Part shown: piece by piece, positions 46,264 through 63,745 of the stretch
Position numbering within the stretch: position 1 is the stretch's first letter
Layout of the letters: each line of letters opens with the position of its first letter
Source: Elysia crispata
Taxonomy: Eukaryota; Mollusca; Gastropoda; Plakobranchidae
DNA: 64,000 bases
NCBI GenBank assembly: GCA_033675545.1
Contig: JAWDGP010003964.1
Coordinates: forward strand, 62,001-126,000
Direction: 5' to 3'
The notes under the pieces: model-generated
What the model saw: only the letters and a program-made list of their open reading frames with translations
Databases searched by the model: none
Told to the model about the DNA's origin: nothing
Position numbers and translations under genes: made by a program

Positions 46264-49200
46264 GGTCATCTCCTCACCATCCCCTAATCCTTGTTTCTTA
46301 CTACTCATCAGGTGATGTAACCAAGTTTCAGGGGCTGAGAGTTGGCCTCTTTCTCTCTCTCGCACTGCCCGTTTTTTTTTTTTTTTGTTTTTTTAATATT
46401 TTTTAATGTAATACTCTGTAGGTGTGTTCCTCCCTCTTCCTCCTCTTTTACCAGTCAGATAAATAAGATTAGATAATCACGGGGTGTTTAATCACTGGCA
46501 ATGGGTGGCTTTCACTTAAACAGAGCAGTGCTGTCAGTCGAGCCATGTCTGAGTAAAGGAAAGGGGGTGAGACAGGTTGTTTTGTGGCAACCCACAAAAT
46601 CACTGGGATTGTTGTATCATAGGGCTAACCTTAGCCATAGCCCGCTTTTTTTGGGGGGGGGAAGAGGGGGGGTTGATAAAATGTTTCGCTTGTGGGCCTT
46701 CGGTGACAATGCCACGAAACACTGAAACAGCCTTTGTTTCTACTCATTGAAACAGGGTTTTTTGGGTTGCTCCCCCTTTTTTTTTTTCTATACGCATGTA
46801 CTGTATAATGTAGGCTATACAGTCGAGAAAACAACTGCAAGAGATCTCGTTATTGCCGAGTTTTACTCTATCTTCCCAGATATATGTATCGGATTTGAAC
46901 AATGGGTGGTGGATAAGAATAGGGTTGTTGCATGCCCAGAAAAATTGTCTTAGTTGGATTAATACCAGTACATGTATGATTCTGCCACTTCTAAAGCTAA
47001 CTTGTGGCAAATACATTTATTTATGGAGAGTTTGATCATGTTTGTGTAAAAAAAAATGAGTGGTTTTTCTCGTTTGAAAACAGCTGTATTTTGATTTCTT
47101 TAGCACAATAAAAATGTAGGCATGGGTTTCTCATGATATCATGAAAGATAGCAAAAAAAAATCAGAATGAAATGTCACGCTTTCATCATTTAATGTTTGA
47201 CAAATGTCCTCCTCCTACCCACTGCATCTTTTTCCTCATTATGATTTGTACTTGTAGTAGCTCAAAGTCATTGATTCATATTATGAGCAGGATGTGAAAA
47301 GTTGGATCAAAGTCCCACATACTTCCAGTCACTTCAAAGTCATTTTTTTTTAAAACCGAAAAGCATTGATCTTTGCTCAGAGAAGGCAAAGAGATAAAAG
47401 TATCTGCAGCTGGTGGAGATAAGTGGAAAGGGGATGGGGGTGGGGGTGTCTTGTTAATTGTTCCTGGCCTGTAACTTAGCCATTTAGAGCCACCTAACTT
47501 AAAATTAAATGATCAATGTATGCTGTCTCATCTAGAGAAAAAAGCAAGGAGGATACGAGCCCTAATGCACTTAGAGAAGATGGTGTTACCTGCTTCATCT
47601 TTGTAAAATCCTGATAATTCTGAATCAGCCATATTATTAGTAGTGAGGTGAATTATGTGTTGTGGCAAGGAATTAGTAATGGATGATCTGCTCCTAATTT
47701 TTTTTGTCAATTCTGAACATTTTAAAATTTCTCTTAGTGTTAAATACTCTCGAATTGCTCAAGATATTTGTTTTATACGTTTATGATAAGGTACATCATA
47801 TTGGCTTCTTCTTCAGACACTAATTTTTGTAGATCTCACGCAAACGATTTTCTTTATTCAGATCAGCACCACCTGAATTGGAGGTCAACATAAATATTTA
47901 AAAATGAACCATTTATCTAATGCTATGGTGTTTTTGACTTTTTCAGTATAAAAGATTATTTTGAGAAGCATTTTAATTAAAATTTCAATATTTGGTACAG
48001 CTGTTCAGGAATTTGAAGTAAACAAACTAGACGTAAAAAAAAAATAAAAAAATTAACAGTTATTTTTCATAACTATTTTTATTTATCATTTGTTTCTTTT
48101 CAGCTGTTATGAAAAAAAAAAAGAAAAAAGAGATTAAAATATACATTAAAATTCAAAGTACATGTCAAATTGTACATTCAATGATACATAAATATTTAAA
48201 AAGTAAGAAAAGTAGCAGGTTAAATGCATACACATATCACTCAATCACACAAAGACATAGGATAATGAAAAGTTAACAGGATGAAAAGAGGTTGGAATTA
48301 TATATATAAAAATATACACACAACATACTCTGGTATTGCCAGATTCTCTAGGTGGCAGTGCTACATGGAGTCATCATGGTTAACTTTTGACACAGCAAAG
48401 CACCATATTGCAGCTCAATCAATAGGACCAAACAAGATGATAAATCAAGGTATGAGATCAGATTTTAAGAGAGCTCACATTCGAATTGCAGTCAAGAATG
48501 ATTTCACCAACAAATAAATTAATTTAAAAGAAAGAAGTAAAAAAAAAAGAGAAATAGTAAAGTAAAGCACAACTATGGTACTGGATAACCTGATCGCTTC
48601 ACACGAATAACAGATATCACTACAAATTACAAGCTTTAGAGTGATGAACACACAACACTCAGCACCAATTTCTCAAAGAGACTCAAAAAAAAAACTTGAC
48701 ATTGTCCAATCACCCATGCTTCACAACTCAAACCTAAGTCAATATCTATAAGAGAATGTCCTAAAATTCAATGGAAGGATTTTTCTTTTTGGTTAAAACA
48801 TGTAATAAGTATTGCATTTGGAGAACTGGACAGTGAAGAAAATGTCAAAAACATGAATTAAATAAAAAACAAAGGATACGAAAAATAAAATGTACAAAAA
48901 AATTGAATTTTGAAATCATTTTGGTTACAAAATTGACAACTCTACAAGCCCTGACATTCGAGTTGATCTGTGCCATAGTATAAATCATAATTGAATAGTG
49001 AGAGCAAAACAAATGGCAGAAGAATCCCTTAATGCCCAGTCAAAGTGGGTGAAAAAAAACATGATAAGTAATAATAGAAAACATTAAAATTTAAGGCAAG
49101 GAAACAAAAAAAATTAGGACACATAAGATTTACTAATTTACTTTATACAAATGAACAAAGAAAAAGTTTTAAATTAAAAAAAAAAAAACATCTTGTGCAA

Positions 49201-51424
49201 TGAATTTTGATTCACAATCACATTTCAAGTAATTCAACATGCAACATTCACATGTTTGTTGATATTCCTTGAATCAGCAGTAAAGCACATTAACATTTGC
49301 TACCAACATACCTATTTGTCAATCAAATCAAATATTTTTTATATTTGAAAACTGCACGCCAGATTGAGTGTGTAGGCTTATTCAACAACTACCACAGGCT
49401 ACGATAAATGCTGATCTCAATTCCTAGTCTAGAGTCTTAACTCTGAGGAATCTCATACTGTAGAAACCTCACAATTTGAAATGTATGGGAATAGGTTGAG
49501 GCTTTGAATTAAGACGATTCGATACACAAAAAAGGGGTGTATAACTGAACCTAAGACTCGAGTGTGTGCTGTGTCTGCAACCAGCAATTCTCCCCTTCTC
49601 CTGTCCAATGTTGCCATCAGAATCAGAGCTACTACTGGCGCTCCGTTCTTAATACATCAGCTCTCTCTTTGATCAGTTTTTAGCATTTCTTGCTGCTCCA
49701 GAGATTCATGAAGTACTTTTGTAATGCATTGTTGGGCGATATCAACTTCGAGATAAGCGAATCAAACTGGGGATACTTCACAATATCAGTCCTATTCTAA
49801 TAGAGCCAAGGAGACAAAATTAACCAATCCTTTCACGAAATTCTCAGAAGGAGACAGACAGACAGAGAGAGAAATATGTTACATGACAGAATACGTAGTT
49901 GAGGTATTGTTACTGTGGACAAATTGAACCAAGTGTGAAAAAAAATAAAAGGGAAACAAAGGCAAACACCCACTGATTGAAAATGGTACAAACTTAACAA
50001 ACACACCACAGTGATTGAAACAGTATAACATAAAATTAACAAACTCACACCACAGTGATTGAAACAGTATGAACTTAACACACACACACAGATTGAGATT
50101 GAAGCAGTATAAACTTGACATACTATGAAAATAGGTTTGTGAACATTGAGATCTCTTCTCCTTCACGGTGACAAACATTCAAGCGGTAAAGAGCTTTCTT
50201 TGGATGAGTTTGGTGACAAAGCAATAAAACCAGGCAGTTATCTTTGACTGTTGCGTAAATTATTTGAATGATTAAAAAAAAAAAAAAAAAAACACAACAT
50301 AACAACACCTACACCAACAACAAAAATAATTAAATCAAAAGGTCTTTAGAAAATGCATTTAGAAAAAAAATGATCCACTATTCAGTGACAAACACACACA
50401 AAAATAATAATAATAATAAAAAGAAAACCTCACCCTGTGTCATACACATGATAATAATTTCCTTGAACATCAAAGGGCTAAATGTATTGAATTACTTTAT
50501 GCACACAGCTAAGGAATAAAAATTGTGACAAGTTTTCCATGATGATGTGAGACAATATAAAACAAGGTTACACTTCGGTATACTGTTCAGTCCCAATCTT
50601 GAATAAGGTGAGCAAGAAAGCATAACTTGCATACAATGAGAGTGTGATATCTGCAACAACCTTGACATACTTGGCAAGAGTTTTATGAGCCAAAATCTTT
50701 ATAAATATCCGTCATCCAAAGAATTTAGAAAATGCCAGTTCTTCAGTTCCAATTGCTAACCACAAATGAATAGAAGCTTTCAAAGCACAGTGGTCTTGTT
50801 ATTGTACCTTCCAACATCTTTGTCTGTCATTGACACCCTATATTTTTTGTTTTACTGTAAATGGTGCACAAGGTAAAGATTTGATTTAAGATAAATTGAT
50901 CAAGATATAAATCATCCAGTAATGGAGATACTAGCAAAATAGTTTTTTCATAGAGGCACATCCACAGACCAGACCTAACATTCTGTGGAACGGCTTATAG
51001 AAGCCACCATAGTAAAAACACCCTGTAAACTTTATCAACATATGCTCTGACGCAAGATATATACATCAACTGTACACAGTCAGTTTTACACTGATCCAAC
51101 AAACACTTTTACACTGTCATGGGTTCTCTAACAGCTAGACAATTATTGAAACACAGTTCCGGTTTTAAATTTCCTTGGCAATCTTTGTGTCGATACAATG
51201 GGTTTTCTTGAAATGAATTGAGCCAAATCCTCAATACACACTCAAACACGCAAAATGTTCTGTTCAGTAATTCCAAACAGTTTACTTCTGATTAATTGAT
51301 CAACAAAATCTTAAAAATCAAGAAGAAAATTAAAATATTACAAAGAAAAAAAAGTAACTACTTAGATTAAAATTTATATAAAATATGATATTTATTTCTA
51401 GTTTAAATCTTTTTGTGTGGATAT
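46264..51424. other. Intergenic sequence, including the 3' UTR of the SLC25 gene
   Basis: No credible exon on either strand; short open frames (46501-47035, 48281-48517, 49833-50178) show no family features. AATAAA on + at 47107 could end the zinc-finger transcript. TTTATT at 51391-51396 would be a - strand poly-A signal only 29 bp after the carrier stop. Confidence 0.5.
49965..50117. repeat. ~45-bp degenerate tandem repeat
   Basis: Three to four units of CACCACAGTGATTGAAACAG followed by TATRAMATTAACAAAC-like sequence. Confidence 0.85.
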
Positions 51425-55966
<4,542 letters not shown>

Positions 55967-57240
55967 TCACGTAATATGTACACACAAAAGTTGATAATAA
56001 ATCTAAACGTACAACTATGTTACAAGTTACTTAACCTCCTTGAAAGCACTTTGAGTTAACTTTGATCAGTAAAGAATTGGACGTAATCTCGATGAAAAAT
56101 ATAAATACCCGTACAATGATTGAAGTTATTTGATTTTGCTTGTTAGTTCCGCAAACTGGATTGTTTCTTTACCAGTAAGCCAGAAATGAGTTCAAATAAG
56201 TTATATAAAAAGAAGCTGTACACAATTCTCAATGTAATATTTTATACAAACTCCAAGGCAGTGAGCGAAAGACAACTGTAGGGAATGATTTTCAAGTCCC
56301 TGATTGTTCATTTAAATAAACTTGGAATGACTAGATTTTTTAGTTACATAAACCAAATTGAGATCCAGAGTGTGGTATAACTCCAATGCACAGTAAAATT
56401 GTTGTCTCTAAAGTCACTTGTATACTCAAATATTTGGTTGTCTTATTTTCTTCCAAATCGTGCCACAAAAGTTTGCGGTGCAAGCACATCATCAGTGAGA
56501 TTCTGTAGGAAGTGTTTGCCTCCCGGTAATCATCGTGCGCCCGAGAAAATCCTCCCTGGCAACTGGCGCACAAGGTGTCAAGGTTGAAACTCATTCACCA
56601 GCACAGCCGTTAACAATTTCAAAATCTCAAGACTCAGACAATATGAAAGTCATTGCTAGGATTACAAGGCACTGAAAAGAAAAGAAATTTAAGAGAGTGA
56701 GGTTGAGGATAAAAGTCTACATATTAAATTTGCCCTGTATAGCAATATACATAAATGTATCTCTAATGTAAGTGAAATATTTGATCTGTTCCCTGAATCT
56801 GATATGCTGAACATGAATATGAAGGTTTTACTCGTCCCAAATAAATTTAGGCTATACTTTTTAAGATAAAAGCATTTTTGTGTTCCTCTAAAAATAAAAT
56901 CCCATTGAATTGCAAGTTTCAATTTTGTCGGGAAACATTCAATTGTGAAGCCGGACGTGAGTTGGGCCGATATCTGCAGTTTCACCAAAAGTTCTTAAGA
57001 AAATAAAAACTAAATAAAAGAAAAAAATAGCATAAATCTAAAATTAATCCTATGATTTTAAGATAGGCCTACAGTTGTACATGTACTATTGGTCTGTAAA
57101 ATATTTAACTTTAATCTTTTTACCTTACGAGGGAATCTCATTCTGGGTCGATTTGAACCAGAATTGTACAAATTCTCAAATTTATTGTTTCACAGCCGAA
57201 ATATTAATTATATTGTACTAAATTAATTTGCATCTCTTTA
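55967..57240. other. Sequence upstream of SLC25 exon 1
   Basis: No convincing exon. A - strand open frame at 56340-56594 (MSFNLDTLCASCQGGFSR...) has near-coding composition but no good donor and no recognised family. Confidence 0.5.
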
Positions 57241-57620
57241 CCTCTTTAAGCAAGCTAACAGATCTAGAATCTAGATCTAGAGTAGAAATACAAAAATTTT
57301 AACACATCTAGATCTAGATCTAGATCTAATACTGTTATCTTCATTCAAAATGATTATTCTGTTCAAATCTAGATTTACGATTTTCATATACCTAAAATGT
57401 GGGATCTAGATTTATATGATTTAAAATATAATCTGTTTAATCACCTAGATATACAACTCCTCATTCTAGATCATAGGTCCGGATCTATCTCGGCTAATCC
57501 AAGTCTAGTAGATCTGCTTAATCATTGATAGTCTCGGAATCTAGAATCTAGATCTATATCTAGAACTAGACTCTAGATCTAGAATCTAGTTCTCTGGGCT
57601 CTTACTTCAAAAGTAGATCT
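57240..57620. repeat. Region dense in TAGATC/AGATCTAG palindromes
   Basis: Includes an array ATCTAGATCTAGATCTAGAT near 57306 and many single AGATCTAGA, TCTAGAATCTAG and CTAGATCTA words. Confidence 0.75.
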
Positions 57621-57990
57621 TGATCTCGATGTACGTCGACATTAACAATCACTAAATTTATTAAATGATAAATTGTACTAATCACATCTATATCTGGCAG
57701 TGATGCTCAAGCAAAATTTAGATTTGAGACATGTGAGAGAGAAACGTGGGAGAGAAATGCCGGTGACATGGGCAGTAGAAGTAGGTCATATGACGCAAGA
57801 GAGTGTAAAGTTTCTTAGAACGCGCAAGATTTGAGAAAGGCGGCCGGAACACGCCCTGTAGATCTACACACTTCGGGATAATTGACACACCTTGGGTAAA
57901 GACCAAACAGCTGTGTGAGGTCTATGGATCGGAACATTACATATTTTTTCCAAATTTGTCAAAAAAAAAAAAATCCATAAAGAAATTAGG

Positions 57991-58120
57991 AAGTTACGTA
58001 ACTTACAATGTCAATCGACGCTGCGGCTTTACGGAATCTCCCAGTATGTGTAAGTTCTCAATCGGGAACTATGATAATCGTTTACATGACGTATTACTGA
58101 CACGCTGAAACTGGCCAATC
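57991..58120. promoter_or_regulatory. Possible promoter elements
   Basis: A perfect 14-bp palindrome AAGTTACGTAACTT (57991-58004; core TTACGTAA, a PAR-bZIP/E4BP4-type site), a CRE-like TGACGTA (58087-58093) and GGCCAATCC with a CCAAT box (58115-58119). Two kilobases upstream of SLC25 exon 1. Motif matches only. Confidence 0.25.
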
Positions 58121-58220
58121 CCATGACACGATTTGACTGGCGAAAGACTCAGTCAGCTGATTCTTTATCATGAACGTCTCCTAAGTTGATTCCGGCGTTT
58201 CGTGTTGAAAACCACAATTA

Positions 58221-58250
58221 ATGTTCTAATAGTAGCTATTATTAGAACAT
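58221..58250. repeat. 30-bp near-perfect palindrome
   Basis: Arms ATGTTCTAAT and ATTAGAACAT are exact inverted copies; the central 10 bp AGTAGCTATT has one mismatched pair. Confidence 0.9.
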
Positions 58251-58283
58251 CTTTGGTTGAAACAGTCAACACGACGGGGTGAC

Positions 58284-58285
<2 letters not shown>

Positions 58286-58341
<56 letters not shown>
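58286..58341. repeat. (GA)n microsatellite
   Basis: About 56 bp of pure GA. Confidence 0.95.
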
Positions 58342-58345
<4 letters not shown>

Positions 58346-58737
58346 GAAACAAGTACAGTGTTTGATGTGACTTATTGGAGTCCCTATTCACGCAAACCGA
58401 CAACCATGATACCGTTATATAAAGTTACAATATACAATAAATATTGATCGTGAAATGTTTCGTCTTCTCAAACTTTACTATGAGCTTTAACAGGAGGCAT
58501 ATTGGTGTGCTTTATATTATGAAAACATCACATGTCAGCTGTGAAAGGGTCACAGGGATTGCAAACTAAGCAGAATTTGCGATAGACAAAAATAAAGATG
58601 GAAAAAAGATGCTACCGACCCCCAAAATCTGCCTACGTAGGTGTTTTTTTTTTGTTTTTGTTTTTTTTTTTTTAATCACACTGGACATAAATGTGTTTGG
58701 TTGCGACAAAGTCGTTCACAGGAAAATCAGGGCTCGA

Positions 58738-58812
58738 TCTCTCTGTCTCTCTCTCTCTCTCTGTCTCTTTCTCTCTCTCTCTCTCTCTCTCTCCCCCCCC
58801 CCCCCCCCCCTT
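58738..58812. repeat. CT-rich microsatellite and poly-C
   Basis: CT repeats with a few CTGT interruptions, then about 18 C. Confidence 0.93.
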
Positions 58813-60470
58813 CCTTTTCTTTCCATTAAAAAAAGGTCGATAAATGAAACAAAATACGCGAAAAATTGTGGACATTGAAGATAACAAAGAGGTTGGCCTA
58901 GCCAGAGGCACAGAACCATAACCGCCAAAACTGAAGAAACGGATGTGGACAAAGGCACCAGAGGGTGAACACTGAGAACTTCCGCTCGGCTCTACCAGTG
59001 TGGGCTAGGGTTGCCTCTAGTCTACTCTACGTCACCGATCAAGGTCGGTAAACAAGTTGAAAAACTTCCCGGTTGATCTGGGAAATCACGCGGAAAAGTT
59101 CCAATTTCTAATTACATGCAATGTTTTGATCCAGTAGGTTTTTGTTACGAAGAGGAGGGGGGAGGTAACGTCAGCAAGGTTCTAGAGAGAGATGGGAAAA
59201 AAAACTGATAAAATTTGTATAAGCCCAGTCCACCATGCGCGGTGATACTTCTCCTGACCACAGACTAGGCGTGTAGTGCGCTAGATGTGAGACTCAATGC
59301 AAATAAATGCAAATCAGTAGATAATTTAATAAACTGTAAACGTTTTCCAGTTGGTCAAGTCTTTCTTACTAAGAATCTTAGTCCGACGAAGACTCGAGCT
59401 AAAACACCGTAACATGGCACCGGTACAAAGACAAATTTTAGGAGAACATACTCAATTTCCGAATTCAGTAAATTAATTCGGCTCTTGGTCTTAATTTTCA
59501 AAAAAATTTATCTAGATGGAAAACCTGTACCGACACATCATCGTACCGCAAGTAATGGTGTACAAGAATTAATAAATAAAAGTGAGGGAGACGCACATTA
59601 GCCAATTTTGGTTTTTAAAAAATTGAGCTAACCTAGTCTACATTAATTAGGAATTTATACTGTCTTCGCAAGCTACCAAGCTCGAGAACTACCGCGCAGT
59701 TCCGTCGGTGTTCGTGACAGTGCACTTGTATCTGAACGACCTGACAACTACGGGAAGTTTTGCTGCATGTTGGTGTTCACAACACCACTATCACCATTAT
59801 CACCATTCATGCTCATAATCATTTCATAGTGCCTAGGAATCGAAATTTATAATTTGACATCTTTCACGCGCCGTGTGCCTTGGGAGAGCAGGTATCACCC
59901 ACAAGCTGCGCATACATTATATATAGATTCTATATATATATATATATATAATTATACCACTAAGAGGACGGCCGACAACAACTCTCCCATTGACCATTTT
60001 AGACTCCTTTCAACCGATGATCTGGTCAAAATCACTGAGCTCGCAAAGGACAGGAAACAGTGGAGAGAACTCTCTGCGAGGATAGAGAAAGCTGCCGAAG
60101 CGTCACAGACGGTGAACTGGGATGCGACACGGCAATAAGTCAAGTAAGTCATATATAATTATTGTATTACCACAATTACAGAGATGGAGTGACCACCCAT
60201 GTATCGACTCACTCGGTTGGTGTGTCGCAGAAATGGCGTAATCGGGAATTAATTACAATATCCATACAGGGCTAATCATATCTATTGTGTCGGTGGCTAC
60301 GACTACTGCAAGCTGTAAGAGTAGGGAGAAAATGAGGAGAAAAAAATAGCGGTATCACGCTGATAATCTCGCGGAATTATAGGACCACTACCACTACCAG
60401 TTGACGACCAAGGTTCAGCGAGAGAGTTGGGAACTGAAAAGATGAAGAGGAAAATTGATGGGGCGAGATA
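58813..60470. other. Sequence without a recognised gene
   Basis: Higher GC than the intergenic regions to the left. Contains a TA run (59931-59952), an open frame at 59854-60138 described separately and CpG-containing stretches near 59650-59720. Confidence 0.45.
59955..60138 (+). pseudogene. Possible C-terminal tail of a retroelement reverse transcriptase
   Basis: The frame ends PIDHFRLLSTDDLVKITELA, then KDRKQWRELSARIEKAAEAS and NWDATRQ with TAA. The pattern LAxDRxxWRxL is common at the very end of endonuclease/reverse transcriptase ORFs of RTE-like elements. Nothing upstream (across the TA run) is recognisable, so this is a weak call. It could be an unrelated exon. Confidence 0.3.

Positions 60471-60473
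<3 letters not shown>

Positions 60474-60559
<86 letters not shown>
60474..60559. repeat. (GA)n microsatellite
   Basis: About 86 bp of pure GA. Confidence 0.96.
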
Positions 60560-60561
<2 letters not shown>

Positions 60562-60765
60562 TGTATGTGTGTGTGTGGGATTGTAATGATGAAATATGGA
60601 ATACCAATTACGTGTAGATGAAAGTACAGCAAAGCACTCTGGCTAAGTAAATGAAAACTAAAATCGACTGAAGAAAACAAAAAAAATATGCGACAATGTC
60701 GGCAACAAGGATTCATTTCAGATAAAAATAATTAAGATGATGATGATAATAAGAATAACAACAAA

Positions 60766-60768
60766 AAC

Positions 60769-60848
<80 letters not shown>

Positions 60849-60855
60849 TAATAAT
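60766..60855. repeat. (TAA)n microsatellite
   Basis: About 26 AAT/TAA units, with a TGATAA interruption at the right end. Confidence 0.96.
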
Positions 60856-62310
60856 GAATAACTTACCGAAAGAGGCGGAAAAAACCGTTCTAAACAAAGT
60901 GGAAATCACATAAATAAAACTCAAAAATAAAAATACAACGACAAAGCATGAAAGTTGAAACTGTGTGGACTGTTCAAACCTCACCTATCGATCAGTAGAA
61001 CAGTGAAGAGCCTCGGCCTAGTTTGTAGCTACATGTAAGTGGGGCTGTAGTCTGATTCTACTATAGTATGTAGTATGAGTGCAGGGTTTGCCGACTGCGC
61101 CAAGCGATCTTCGGAGGAGAAAGTTAGGCCTTCATCAAGTGCGTAGCTCAAATCCTGTCTCTATTTGTGTGGGTAGGTGTATTATGTGTATGTGTGTGTA
61201 CATGTGTTATGGTGTGTATGAGTGTTTTTTTTTTTGTGTGCAGGTGAAAATCACCTTCGAGTCACGCGCCCTTCAGACCCTTTTGTCCCCTAGGAGTCGT
61301 ACACGGAGGCGCAGCCGATGTGTGTGGGTGACCACAGTGTAGGCGGGGGACGCACGCCTAAGTGTGTGACACAACAGTGGTCAAGGGATTGGGCGATGTC
61401 CAGAGCTCTGATTTATACGTCAGAGAGCGCTCCTTGTATATTATAACGGCGACAGTGGACATTACTTGCTAAGCCTAAAGTTGAGTCAGATTTGATGTAC
61501 ATAAATGAATATATAAGTTTGTGTTTACATATCGCGTATTGCCTTAAAGTTCCATCTGTAGCTCAACAAGTCGACGCCAGTTTTCATTTGTCCTATGTCC
61601 ACATGACGTAGTTTTGAGAAATGGCTTTTGAAACTTGCATTCACCTTATACTCATTATCATGGACATAGAACAAATGTAAGAGAGGTTGACCCATTTTGC
61701 TTGAATCTAGTTCTAAAATCAACAGAGCATATGGAAAACGTCTTTAGGGGATGGAAATTGACGCTAGCTCTAATTTTAGTGAAACTGGACATAGAACAAA
61801 TGTGAACTGAGGCGCCAAAGTATTCGGAAGAACTCCTCTAAGTCCTTCTGTCGATCTCTACCACTGGGGGGAATGGAGAGAGATACCGTTCAAGCTTGAA
61901 AACGGTTTCGTTGTTTACGGTAAATTAACCGAGAAAAGGGAACCGTATTCCGCATTATTTATAGGTCTCAAATATTTCTGATCGGGCAAAAATCCTTGAC
62001 CGATGACGTCATAGTGCACGTCCTATGGGAGACTTTGTACTTAGAAGTCAGAGGTCAACCTCAACCCAAAATAAGGCCTTATCCCAGCTGATTACCACAA
62101 CAAAACGGTTTTCTTCAGCTTGAAGGAAGATAAGAAGTAAAGGCTTTGGGAGGACTTTCATCAGCGGGCTCTTGAGCTGAACAAAACAAGTAACAATAGG
62201 GTCTACACGGTAATTTGTGTCGATTCACTGCTTTGTGTATTTGTTAGGGCACATGCTGAGGGCAGACAGGTGAGGGTAATTGGAAAGCACAAAGAAATCG
62301 GCAGTCGATC
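60856..62310. other. Sequence without a recognised gene
   Basis: No exon I can support. The words CATTTGTCCTATGTCCA (near 61586) and GGACATAGAACAAATG (near 61662 and 61785) are inverted copies of each other, possibly ends of a small unrecognised element. Confidence 0.4.
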
Positions 62311-63232
62311 GTGAGAGAGACAGAGAGAGAGAACAAGAGTGAGAAAGAGGGAAAGAAAGAGAGAAATAGAGAGACACACACACACACACACAGAGAACAA
62401 GAGTGAGAAAGAGAAATAGAGAGACACACACACACACACAGAGAACAAGAGTGAGAAAGAGAGAAATAGAGAGACACACACACACACAGAGAACAAGAGT
62501 GAGAAAGAGAGAGAGACAAGACACACACACACACAGAGAACAAGAGTGAGAAAGAGAGAGAAATAGAGAGACACACACACACACACAGAAAACAAAAGAG
62601 TGAGAAAGAAATAGAGAGACACACACACACACACAGAGAGAACAAGAGTGAGAGAGAGAGAAATAGAGACACACACACACACAGAACAAGAGTGAGAAAG
62701 AGAGAGAAATGAGAGACACACACACACACACACACAGAGAACAAGAGTGAGAAAAGAGAGAAATAGAGAGACACACACACACACAGAGAACAAAGTGAGA
62801 GAGAGAGAAGAGAGACACACACACACACAGAGAGAACAGAGAGTGAAAAGAGAGAGACACACACACACACACAGAGAACAAGAGAGAGAAAGAGAGAATG
62901 AGAGAGACACACACACACACAGAGAGAACAAGAGTGAGAAAGAGAGAAATAGAGAGACACACACACACACAGAGAGAGAACAAGAGTGAGAAAGAGAGAA
63001 ATGAGAGACACACACACACACAGAGAACAAGAGTGAGAAAGAGAGAAATAGAGAGACACACACACACACAGAGAGAACAAGAGTGAGAAAGAGAGAAATA
63101 GAGAGACACACACACACACAGAGAGAACAAGAGTGAGAAAGAGAGAAATAGAGAGACACACACACACACACACAGAGAACAAGAGTGAGAAAGAGGGAAA
63201 GAAAGAGAGACAGAGAGAGAGAGAGAGAGAAA
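62311..63232. repeat. ~55-60-bp compound minisatellite (GAGA / CACA)
   Basis: About 16 units of GAACAAGAGTGAGAAAGAGA, GAAATAGAGAG and ACACACACACACA. Lengths vary by dinucleotide slippage. All three - strand frames stay open for 320-360 codons of Leu/Ser/Cys/Val because the unit lacks stop codons on that strand. Confidence 0.96.
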
Positions 63233-63579
63233 TCTGGATGTTGTAATGACGAAAATACACAAGAAAAGACGGCTAGAAAGAAACATACGGGTTAGAGAAT
63301 AAACCATAAAATAAAATTGAAACTGCCAGTTTCTGCGAAAAGAGAGTTGCAGTGGTACAAATTACATTTTACTTTCAACTACACAAAGAGCGCACACACC
63401 TGGGTTAACTGTGATGATATAATTATGTGATGGTCTCAGCCTACAGTCATTGTGCAACCGAGTAAGTTCTCACAGGTGTAAAGTAGCACAAGTACAGTAA
63501 TCCCAGGATTAGTTTGACTGGTCAGTAGCACTGGCCGCTTGATCAACAAGCCTGCGGTCAGTAACTGACATCAGAGAAT

Positions 63580-63600
63580 CTCTCTCTCTGTCTCTGTCTG

Positions 63601-63682
<82 letters not shown>
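63580..63682. repeat. CT / GTCT microsatellite
   Basis: CT repeats, then (GTCT)n, then CT repeats again. Confidence 0.95.
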
Positions 63683-63684
<2 letters not shown>

Positions 63685-63745
63685 CAGCACTGACCGCTAG
63701 ATCAACAAGCCTCTAGTCGGAGCGCTACCCGCTGGGTCATTCAAA
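63683..63745 (-). mobile_element. Possible tRNA-derived SINE fragment
   Basis: On the - strand TGACCCAGCGGGTAGCGCTC looks like an A-box region (compare tRNA TGGCTCAG-GGTAGAGC). CTAGAGGCTTGTTGATCTAG follows. A related segment lies at 63520-63575 across the CT array. No clear B box remains. Confidence 0.3.

Noticed and set aside
46501..47035. Cluster of short overlapping frames on both strands
   Set aside because: No family motif, no splice structure, and overlapping frames on opposite strands.
61079..61342. Possible exon after TTTTTTTTTGTGTGCAG
   Set aside because: The peptide (VKITFESRALQTLLSPRSRT) matches no family I know and has no partner exon; support is too thin.
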